Virus record (IMG/VR): IMGVR_UViG_3300046558_000399
Span: 1-37,271 of that record
Length of the DNA: 37,271 bases
Origin: a virus
Strand: one strand, 5' to 3'
Both the position numbers and the translations under genes were made by a program. The notes below the pieces were generated by a model that saw only the letters and a list, made by a program, of their open reading frames with translations, ran no database searches and had not been told where the DNA came from. Shown one piece after another: positions 30,869 through 36,464 of this stretch (position 1 is the stretch's first letter; every line of letters begins with the position of its first letter).

Positions 30869-31266
30869 GCCGGTTCATCACGACGTTGAAGACTGAGCAG
30901 GTAGGCAAGTGGAATCACACCTTGCTCGCAGACCTGGTGCTGATCGATGACGAGCACGGCCGCATTATCGCCGAGATCGGATTCAGCACGGACTTCGCAA
31001 GTATTCGTGTTCTTCACAATGCTCTACTGTTTCTGCTGTTCGCTCTGGTAGCCGGTTACGGCAACTATGCCGCTGCTATTCACGACAAGCTTTATTCGAC
31101 AGGGCAGTTGAAGCGGAGACAGGCCGACGACGTGCTGTACCGAGCACTTCGCGCTGAAGGCGTCGCTAGGTGGCGAGCCTGGTTGTTCTGGGCGGGGGTC
31201 AGGCTTGGCGGAGCCAAGCACTATACTCCCTTGCCAAACGCAGGAGGTTTCTCGCCTGATGTTTGA
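30865..31266 (+). CDS. DUF1353 family protein
   Basis: A 133-residue protein of the DUF1353 family: F-S-T-D-F-A-S-I-R near residue 40, then A-A-I-H-D-K-L-Y near 70 and D-D-V-L-Y-R-A-L-R-A-E-G-V. A hydrophobic region (ALLFLLFALVAGYG) lies in between. Family members are common near phage lysis or tail genes and have no firmly established role. It starts by ATGA overlap with the assembly protein gene at 30865 and is the last forward gene before the reverse-strand moron. Confidence 0.9.
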   Translation: MSRFITTLKTEQVGKWNHTLLADLVLIDDEHGRIIAEIGFSTDFASIRVLHNALLFLLFALVAGYGNYAAAIHDKLYSTGQLKRRQADDVLYRALRAEGVARWRAWLFWAGVRLGGAKHYTPLPNAGGFSPDV

Positions 31267-31278
31267 TAAGTATTGATC

Positions 31279-31941
31279 TTATGAGCGAGAACGACGTATC
31301 GACACATCATCCATTGTCGGCGCTCTATACGAAACGTCCGGCATGGCCGACAGTTCTGCATAGTCTAAAAGTTCTAGCTCTCGGCGTATATTTGCGGATA
31401 ACTCATCAAAGGCGTTGTTGACATGTTTCAGAGCGCCGACAATGAGTAGATTTAGATTCATGATATTTTCGTTGGATGAAGTCACCGCGAAGGCTGCGAA
31501 ACATTCTACGCTATGTACTTTTTGTTCTTGCTTACCATCGGTGAGAACCGCGTATGGGATAGATTGAGCAAATGGGTTGGCATCATGTGCAAAATGCATG
31601 TGGCGTAAATTTTTAAAATATTCAAACGCAATCATCGCTATTGGTGATTCAGTTTTGTAAATCGCCTTCTCGGATAATGTAGATCTAACATCTTTTCCGA
31701 AACATTTCATAAAGTGAATTACTGATGTTCGCCAAAGCGCTTCAACTAGGAACGGGTCGGTGACTTCTTTGGACATGATTTTAGCAATCGCCTGATAAGC
31801 AAATTCTAAGTCAGCCTGATGCAATCCGTAATCCGCCAATCGCTGAGCCTTCTGATTTGTTAGCAGCACAGCTTTTCCGCCTTCCGGCTCTGTGCCAATT
31901 ACAAACGCTCCGTCAGCTAATGTCACATCCAAATAATTCAT
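31279..31941 (-). CDS. AT-rich reverse-strand moron with HEPN-like RxxxxxH motif
   Basis: A 220-residue protein with its own orientation and notably lower GC than its neighbours, inserted between DUF1353 and endolysin, the signature of a moron (extra gene expressed from the prophage). The start at 31941 has AAGGAG 5 bases upstream; a longer frame would run into the endolysin region. The predicted all-helical body contains N-L-R-H-M-H-F-A-H-D with Arg113 and His119 (R-x5-H), like the catalytic motif of HEPN RNases used in abortive infection and toxin systems. No toxin partner lies beside it. Family otherwise unrecognised; a defence or superinfection-exclusion role is inference. Confidence 0.65.
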   Translation of the reverse strand: MNYLDVTLADGAFVIGTEPEGGKAVLLTNQKAQRLADYGLHQADLEFAYQAIAKIMSKEVTDPFLVEALWRTSVIHFMKCFGKDVRSTLSEKAIYKTESPIAMIAFEYFKNLRHMHFAHDANPFAQSIPYAVLTDGKQEQKVHSVECFAAFAVTSSNENIMNLNLLIVGALKHVNNAFDELSANIRRELELLDYAELSAMPDVSYRAPTMDDVSIRRSRS

Positions 31942-32010
31942 AACAGCTCCTTGTTTTTTAAGATTTGCTTTGATTCGCGGATTTTCATTTTCTAAAGAGG
32001 TTCGAGCCCC

Positions 32011-32445
32011 ATGACTATAGTACGTGGTATCCGAAATAATAATCCCGGCAACATTGATTTCAGCAGAGCGAACGACTGGCACGGCCAGCTTGGGATCGAA
32101 GAAGGTGTGACCAGCCCGCGTTTTGTTCGGTTCGACTCTGCCGAAAACGGCATTCGTGCACTAGGCAAGCTGCTAATGACTTATCAGACCAAGTACAGCT
32201 TGCGAACAGTGCAGGCCATTATTGGGCGATGGGCTCCGCCAGGAGAGAACGATACTGGCGCATATGTCACCTCTGTGCAGCAGAGCATAAAGGTTAGTAC
32301 TGGACGTGATGCAACTGGGGATCTGGCCTTGACCGACCCTGCCGTTATGACTGGCCTGGTGAAAGCAATCATCAAACATGAGAACGCCGGTTACGAGTAC
32401 CCGCCCAGCGTCGTTGTAGAAGGCGTGCGGCGGGCGCTCGCATGA
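32011..32445 (+). CDS. Endolysin (lysozyme/P5-like)
   Basis: A 144-residue lytic enzyme. The start R-G-I-R-N-N-N-P-G-N-I is a conserved opening of a muramidase/transglycosylase-type group related to phage structural protein P5, and the C-terminal half includes I-I-G-R-W-A-P-P-G-E-N-D-T and Y-V-T-S-V-Q-Q-S, also typical. It lacks a signal peptide, so it depends on a holin to reach the wall. The start at 32011 has a GAGG about 10 bases upstream. It overlaps the Rz gene by ATGA. Confidence 0.85.
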   Translation: MTIVRGIRNNNPGNIDFSRANDWHGQLGIEEGVTSPRFVRFDSAENGIRALGKLLMTYQTKYSLRTVQAIIGRWAPPGENDTGAYVTSVQQSIKVSTGRDATGDLALTDPAVMTGLVKAIIKHENAGYEYPPSVVVEGVRRALA

Positions 32446-32954
32446 ATGCTTTATCGCTGCGCTTGAGCGCTGTGCTCGTTGCCATCCTGGCCTCCACCGG
32501 TGCGCTGTATCTGGCCTATGACCATGGAATTGAGGTCTCTGAGGGCCGTTGGCTGAGCAAGTGGGCCGATCAGCAGGTGCTCCAGGCGAAGGGCCTGGCC
32601 GCTGCCACGACGGCCAACCGGTCCGAGGAACAACGCCGTCAAGCGGCAATAGACGAGGTATCGAACGATGCGCGAACGCAAAACACCGCTGCAGCTGCTG
32701 ACGCTGTTGCCGCTGATCTTGCTGGCCAGCGCCTGCACGACTCAGCCCGAGCCCTGGCAGGCAGAGCAAGTTGTCCCACCGGCGATCCCGGAATTGCCCA
32801 ACGAAGCGCGTCAGCCACCCGCGCCGCAATGGTGCTCTCAGACCTGTTCCAGCGGGCTGACCAGCGAGCGGGAGAGCTGGCAAAGGTTTATGACGCAGCC
32901 CGAATAGCGGGGCTTGCATGTGAGGCTGCCTACGACAGCCTAACGAAGAAATAG
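32442..32954 (+). CDS. Rz: Inner-membrane spanin (Rz-like)
   Basis: A 170-residue inner spanin. One N-terminal signal-anchor helix (about residues 7-26, SAVLVAILASTGALYLAYDHG), followed by a long Ala/Gln/Arg-rich helical ectodomain with likely coiled-coil character, and a C-terminal L-A-C-E-A-A-Y-D-S-L. It pairs with the outer spanin encoded in another frame within this gene to fuse inner and outer membranes at the last step of lysis. It overlaps the endolysin by ATGA. Confidence 0.85.
   Translation: MNALSLRLSAVLVAILASTGALYLAYDHGIEVSEGRWLSKWADQQVLQAKGLAAATTANRSEEQRRQAAIDEVSNDARTQNTAAAADAVAADLAGQRLHDSARALAGRASCPTGDPGIAQRSASATRAAMVLSDLFQRADQRAGELAKVYDAARIAGLACEAAYDSLTKK
32668..32907 (+). CDS. 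Rz1: Outer-membrane spanin lipoprotein (Rz1-like), nested in Rz
   Basis: A 79-residue lipoprotein read in the +1 frame entirely within the Rz gene. The basic N-terminus (MRERK) and hydrophobic segment end in the lipobox L-A-S-A-C, with Cys23 as the lipid-modified residue. The mature part is Pro-rich (PEPWQAEQVVPPAIPELP), as usual for Rz1. Full nesting in Rz is the classical lambda arrangement. Confidence 0.88.
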   Translation: MRERKTPLQLLTLLPLILLASACTTQPEPWQAEQVVPPAIPELPNEARQPPAPQWCSQTCSSGLTSERESWQRFMTQPE

Positions 32955-32977
32955 CGGCCATCAGGCCAATCAAAAGA

Positions 32978-33015
32978 GCGACTTGACAGCATGCGTCAAC
33001 ATGCTGTCAGGTCGC
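32978..33015. other. Long inverted repeat after the lysis genes
   Basis: Sixteen-base arms (32978-32993 with 33000-33015) with one T/G mismatch and loop CGTCAA, starting GCGACTTGACAGCATG. No T-run follows on either side. It could end the late transcript or bind a protein; it lies between the spanins and the SOS-boxed methylase gene. Confidence 0.7.
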
Positions 33016-33087
33016 CGAACCGCAGACATTCCCTGCAAGTCCAGCCAAGGCTCCCGCTTCGTGCACAAAGCGCGAGGAGTCTAGCGC

Positions 33088-33103
33088 CTGTTTATCCATA
33101 CAG
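33088..33103. promoter_or_regulatory. LexA box of the adenine methylase gene
   Basis: CTGTTTATCCATACAG, a perfect CTGT-N8-ACAG palindrome, lies 16 bases before the methylase ATG. No strong Shine-Dalgarno follows it. It suggests induction by DNA damage. Confidence 0.82.
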
Positions 33104-33119
33104 TAAAGGCTTGCTTTAA

Positions 33120-33914
33120 ATGACAAACCCAATCATCCCTTGGATGGGCGGCAAACGCCGCCTGGCCGACCGTCTTATCCCCCTCTTCCCGCCCCACGAA
33201 TGCTACGTTGAAGTGTTCGCTGGCGGCGCGGCCCTCTATTTCATGCGCCCGCAGGCTGCGCCGGTTGAAGTCCTCAACGACATTAATGGCGACCTGGTGA
33301 CGCTTTATCGCGTTGTTCAAAACCATCTCGAAGAATTCGTGCGGCAATTCAAATGGGCGCTCAGCTCGCGCCAGGTGTTTGAGTGGCAGAAGATGACCCG
33401 TGTCGAAACCCTCACTGACATCCAGCGTGCAGCCCGCTTCTTCTACCTGCAGCACCATGCCTTTGCGGGCAAGGTGTCCGGTCAGACGTTCGGTACCGCA
33501 ACCACGGCCCCGGCCATCAACCTGCTGCGGATCGAGGAGAACCTCTCAACCGCCTGGCAGCGCTTGTCTGGCACCTATGTTGAGAACCTTCCTTGGCTTG
33601 AATGCGCTGAGCGCTACGACCGGCCGCACACTTTTCACTATATGGACCCGCCCTACTGGCAGACCGCTGGTTATGGCGTGGACTTTCCGTTCGACAATTA
33701 CGTGCGTATGGCTGAGTTCATGCGGCGCTGCAAAGGCAAGGTGATGGTCAGCATCAATGACCACCCTGATATCCGCCAGGTCTTCGAGGGCTTTCACTTC
33801 GAAACTCTGGATATCAGGTACACCACGACAAATCAGCGCCAGGGCAAGGCGGATGTCAGCGGTGAACTGGTGATCATGAACTGGGAGCCTGCGGCCCTGG
33901 GCGGTTTGTTTTGA
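33120..33914 (+). CDS. DNA adenine N6-methyltransferase (Dam/D12 class)
   Basis: A 264-residue adenine methyltransferase of the D12 (M.MboI/Dam-like) class. Motif X is P-W-M-G-G-K-R-R (residues 7-14), motif I is V-E-V-F-A-G-G-A-A-L (30-39) for AdoMet binding, and motif IV is D-P-P-Y-W (176-180). No matching restriction enzyme is nearby, so it is probably an orphan phage methylase protecting phage DNA or altering host regulation. A LexA box lies just upstream. No strong ribosome site is seen before the ATG, so the exact start is less certain. Confidence 0.9.
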   Translation: MTNPIIPWMGGKRRLADRLIPLFPPHECYVEVFAGGAALYFMRPQAAPVEVLNDINGDLVTLYRVVQNHLEEFVRQFKWALSSRQVFEWQKMTRVETLTDIQRAARFFYLQHHAFAGKVSGQTFGTATTAPAINLLRIEENLSTAWQRLSGTYVENLPWLECAERYDRPHTFHYMDPPYWQTAGYGVDFPFDNYVRMAEFMRRCKGKVMVSINDHPDIRQVFEGFHFETLDIRYTTTNQRQGKADVSGELVIMNWEPAALGGLF

Positions 33915-34008
33915 GCGTGAGAGAAGTTGGCTGATTGTTCCCCCTTGATCGCCTCAAATCGCCGAACGATCTAACGGAAGCTAAAGCAGCCGCTACGCTG
34001 AAATGACG

Positions 34009-34026
34009 GGCCGGGATGCCCCGGCC
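34009..34026. other. Small GC-rich hairpin between methylase and the 85-residue gene
   Basis: GGCCGGG/CCCGGCC (34009-34015 with 34020-34026), loop ATGC. It lacks a T-run. The rest of the 133-base gap holds the GGAGG ribosome site of the next gene and nothing else that I can name. Confidence 0.5.
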
Positions 34027-34047
34027 TAGACGCCATGGAGGTGTGAA

Positions 34048-34305
34048 ATGATCGATTATCACAAGCGCGAGAGCGTTTTAAGCCAGGTCGTGGAGTGGAA
34101 CCGGAACTGGCTAATGATGGGTGGATTTGTGGCGTGCACTGAATGTCTTGAGTTTCAGTCAGTCGAGTATTTCGGTGAGTCTTTCAAGCACGCGAGTAAT
34201 TGCAGCAGAAACGGTGAGCCTTCGGAAAACCCCTGGGTTTCCCTGGAGTCGATCCTGAATTGGTCAGTCGGTCAGGCAAGGGGAGCAATCAGTTCGGCTC
34301 CTTGA
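34048..34305 (+). CDS. Small unknown protein with Cys-rich core (85 aa)
   Basis: Not recognised. The ATG at 34048 has an excellent GGAGGTG site 7 bases upstream. The protein contains C-T-E-C at about residues 29-32 and a later Cys (N-C-S-R-N), which hints at a small metal-binding ribbon; several aromatic residues are spread in between. It ends tail-to-tail inside the end of the SRAP gene (34-base overlap on opposite strands). It belongs to the accessory cassette after lysis. Confidence 0.6.
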   Translation: MIDYHKRESVLSQVVEWNRNWLMMGGFVACTECLEFQSVEYFGESFKHASNCSRNGEPSENPWVSLESILNWSVGQARGAISSAP

Positions 34306-34958
34306 TTGCGGACGTTACCCACGGCTTTACCCACTTCAAACCACTCGAAGTCCTCAACCGGTCTGCAGTGCCGGACTAGCTCAAGGGCTCGCTCGGCAGG
34401 CAGATCGGGCTCAAGCCACTCTCTGGCATCTTCCGGGCTCAGTACGACCGGGCGCCGGTCATGGATGTCTACCATTCCTTCGTCACTCGCATCAGTGATG
34501 ATCACAAAGCCATCGCCTTCGTGCGGTTCCAGGTCCGTGTGCACCTGGGCCAGGGCAGCGAAGAACATCGGCTCCTCTCCCTTCAGTCGAATGAAATACG
34601 GCTGCTTCTTCTTCGGGTCATCTGGGTCTTTCAGCCACTCGAACCATCCCTCACTTGGCACAATAGCCCGTCCGCGCGGCCACAGCTGCTTAAAAAACTT
34701 CCCCGTCATCACCGTCTCGACCCTTGCGTTTATTGGGTCTGGGCGCTTCCCCTTTGCCCAAAAGGGCGCCCAGCCCCATTTCACCGCATCCACCTGCAAC
34801 CCATCCTCGACATGGTGAATCAACTTTACCCGCGTCGACGGCGCAACGTTGTACCTGCCAATTGGCTCCGGATCCACGTTGAAATATTTCGGGTACCTGG
34901 GCGCCAGGACGCTGAAAAAGTCACCCATGCCGTGGTGTTGCACAATCCTTCCGCACAT
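34272..34958 (-). CDS. SRAP-domain protein (YedK/HMCES-like abasic-site DNA-protein crosslinker)
   Basis: A 228-residue SRAP protein. After start Met the catalytic Cys2 (M-C-G-R-I) is exposed by Met removal; the DNA-binding and catalytic set fits YedK: Asn77 (I-N-A-R), Glu107 (F-E-W), His166 (I-H-D-R-R-P). Such proteins trap abasic sites in single-stranded DNA as a thiazolidine link and shield them from breaks, useful for DNA replication under damage. The start at 34958 is required by Cys2; an upstream longer frame would bury it. A ruvAB-type LexA box at 35019-35034 lies 60 bases upstream. Confidence 0.93.
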   Translation of the reverse strand: MCGRIVQHHGMGDFFSVLAPRYPKYFNVDPEPIGRYNVAPSTRVKLIHHVEDGLQVDAVKWGWAPFWAKGKRPDPINARVETVMTGKFFKQLWPRGRAIVPSEGWFEWLKDPDDPKKKQPYFIRLKGEEPMFFAALAQVHTDLEPHEGDGFVIITDASDEGMVDIHDRRPVVLSPEDAREWLEPDLPAERALELVRHCRPVEDFEWFEVGKAVGNVRNQGAELIAPLA

Positions 34959-35018
34959 AGCGTCACCCGTCGAAATCTGGTCTATCCAGTATTGACCGCG
35001 AATCGCGGGCTTAGTTAA

Positions 35019-35034
35019 CTGGATGAATATCCAG
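35019..35034. promoter_or_regulatory. Probable LexA box between SRAP gene and a divergent small gene
   Basis: CTGGATGAATATCCAG on the + strand, which reads CTGGATATTCATCCAG on the other strand. It has the CTG-N10-CAG frame and closely resembles the E. coli ruvAB LexA box (a CTGGATATCTATCCAG type). It could control both the SRAP gene (left) and the small gene starting at 35050 (right). Confidence 0.65.
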
Positions 35035-35049
35035 TATAGGGCGATCGCT

Positions 35050-35358
35050 ATGCATCTTCTCATCACCCCCCGGCGCAGCATGGGTGCCACACTTCGGGCG
35101 CTGCCCGTCAAGCGTACGAACGTAATCCGTGGTGACTTGGTCATCAGAAATGAAGTCTGCGAAGCCCTGCATCGCCACTCAAATGTGGCAAGGGTGACGG
35201 AAATCTACGGCAACAGACGTCCGCTTCTTAGGGAAATGTACGATGCGACGATTTCTGCAATGGCCACCGAAGGATTCACGCTTAGCGGTATCGAGTTTGA
35301 TGGCGAGCGCTGGTATGCGCAGTCATGGTGGTGTCGGCCGATTCGTCAAGATACGTAA
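35050..35358 (+). CDS. Unknown protein (102 aa) divergent from the SRAP gene
   Basis: Not recognised. The start at 35050 is preferred because an upstream ATG at 35023 lies within the LexA box; AGGG is 8 bases before it. The protein is basic and compact: V-K-R-T-N-V-I-R-G-D-L-V-I-R-N-E-V-C-E-A-L-H, then V-T-E-I-Y-G-N-R-R-P-L-L-R-E-M-Y-D-A, and a short beta end G-I-E-F-D-G-E-R-W-Y-A-Q-S-W-W. Sharing a LexA-boxed intergenic region with SRAP suggests a damage-related task. Confidence 0.6.
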   Translation: MHLLITPRRSMGATLRALPVKRTNVIRGDLVIRNEVCEALHRHSNVARVTEIYGNRRPLLREMYDATISAMATEGFTLSGIEFDGERWYAQSWWCRPIRQDT

Positions 35359-35429
35359 ACCGAAAACTGTAGCGGCAACAACGGGAGGCCTTGACCACTA
35401 GCCGTGCTCGAGGCCTGCCTTCCAGTCCA

Positions 35430-35828
35430 TCAAAATGGCGGCGGTTCACCGTTACCCGCTGAAAGCCTGAGTACCTTTTCCTGCAGATACCGATTCTGCT
35501 CAGTTAACTGATAGTTTTGCCGGTCGGTCGAGGTCAGTCCTTTTAGCCAGCCAGCCGAGTCCGCCTGGTCGCCCAAGATCGCCAATTGCCTTACGGTTGA
35601 CCCCAGTTCCCGTCTCAGATGGTCCCGCTCGCAGATCGTAGCGGTCAGCATATTAATCAGCGTTGCCTGGTTCTCTCGGTATCGTTCGATAGCTAACCGC
35701 ATGTCATCGCACTCGGCCTCTACGAGTTTGCAATGATGCTCAAGCATTTCTTCTCTTGTCGGATTTCCGAGCCAATTTTCAGCGTCGTAATCGACGCCGC
35801 AATATTCCGGGTCGATCAGAAGGGACAC
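35430..35828 (-). CDS. Coiled-coil protein of unknown function (132 aa)
   Basis: Not recognised. The start is taken as the GTG at 35828, with a GAGGAGA purine site about 9 bases upstream; the longer frame to 35912 would overlap most of the preceding gene. The two genes overlap by 13 bases, so translation may be coupled. Residues about 25-70 and 95-125 form long charged helices (EEMLEHHCKLVEAECDDM; LTEQNRYLQEKVLRL), probably a coiled coil. It shares the LexA-boxed promoter of the upstream gene. Confidence 0.6.
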   Translation of the reverse strand: MSLLIDPEYCGVDYDAENWLGNPTREEMLEHHCKLVEAECDDMRLAIERYRENQATLINMLTATICERDHLRRELGSTVRQLAILGDQADSAGWLKGLTSTDRQNYQLTEQNRYLQEKVLRLSAGNGEPPPF

Positions 35829-36109
35829 TGTTCTTTCTCCTCGGAAAGGTTGGCCAGCATCTGCTTGAGGTGAGTCCAAGGGCGTTGGGCTCCATCTACC
35901 TTTAGGCGGCAATGCTGTTCATGGATGAAGGGCAGGTAGTTTTCACTACTAGCTTGCTCTCCTTGGCAAGCGGTGCAGCCCATTTTGCCGTTGGGCCGAA
36001 GCGTCCAGTACTTCGACCAGTGCGACAGCGACAGGTCGCTCCAGGCCACGACGGGAATCAGTACCACGTCGTCTTCATCGATGGGGATCACGCCGCTGTC
36101 TTCAATCAT
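35816..36109 (-). CDS. Unknown LexA-boxed protein with C-x2-C motif (97 aa)
   Basis: Not assigned. The sequence opens acidic (MIEDSGVIPIDEDDVVLIPV), then W-S-D-L-S-L-S-H-W-S-K-Y-W-T-L-R, then G-C-T-A-C-Q-G with a later His/Cys pair (I-H-E-Q-H-C), which could bind zinc. AAGGA lies 8-9 bases before the ATG. A perfect LexA box at 36135-36150 lies 25 bases upstream, nearly identical to that of the DUF1654 gene. First gene of a two-gene leftward unit. Confidence 0.7.
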   Translation of the reverse strand: MIEDSGVIPIDEDDVVLIPVVAWSDLSLSHWSKYWTLRPNGKMGCTACQGEQASSENYLPFIHEQHCRLKVDGAQRPWTHLKQMLANLSEEKEQCPF

Positions 36110-36134
36110 GCTGGTCGTCCTTTCTAAAATTGTA

Positions 36135-36150
36135 CTGTTTGGATATACAG
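36135..36150. promoter_or_regulatory. LexA box of the 97-residue gene unit
   Basis: CTGTTTGGATATACAG, a perfect CTGT-N8-ACAG palindrome. It differs from the box at 5224-5239 by one base. It lies 26 bases before the start codon at 36109. Confidence 0.85.
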
Positions 36151-36464
36151 TAATTTAGAAGGGGCCGCATGGCGAGCGCTGGGTGATGAAATGCACGCGA
36201 GGGACGATTCGGTTCGGCAGAACGTGGGAGAGGGTGGGCCAATATCTGGGCCAATCCATCAGGGTAAGGCAGGGAATGGCAGGGACTTGGCCCTCGGGGA
36301 TGCCCCTATTTTCGAGGCCAAATCCCTGTGGGATACTGGAATGACGGTATAAAAATATGTCGTGGTAGGGCCTTGAGATGCCTTGCTGCGCTAGCGCGTA
36401 CAGGTAGCGCGGAAAACAAGATGCGTGTGAGCGCCGGGTTGGCGCTCACACGAACGACCTGCAG
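36151..36464. other. Structured non-coding right-end region (possible attachment/arm sites)
   Basis: A 314-base gap with no convincing gene. It holds a tandem 12-mer (GGGCCAATATCT GGGCCAATCCAT, 36236-36259), a long imperfect palindrome with arms AGGGACTTGGC / GCCAAATCCCT (36281-36291 and 36317-36327) nesting GGGG-ATG-CCCC, a TAGCGCG repeat around 36393-36412, and a strong hairpin at 36424-36452. A 53-codon frame from about 36190 has no ribosome site. Region lies between phage accessory genes and the TIR gene, so it may include attR or integrase arm sites; the partner attL is outside the window. Confidence 0.45.
36424..36452 (-). terminator. Strong hairpin just after the TIR gene stop
   Basis: Perfect 12-bp arms CGTGTGAGCGCC/GGCGCTCACACG (36424-36435 with 36441-36452), loop GGGTT. 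On the minus strand it follows the TIR stop by 12 bases and is followed by a T-rich CTTGTTTT, so it is probably the TIR gene terminator. Confidence 0.7.

Noticed and set aside
36190-36354. Possible 53-codon forward gene near the right end
   Set aside because: No ribosome-binding site, no recognisable motif, and the stretch is occupied by direct repeats and palindromes.
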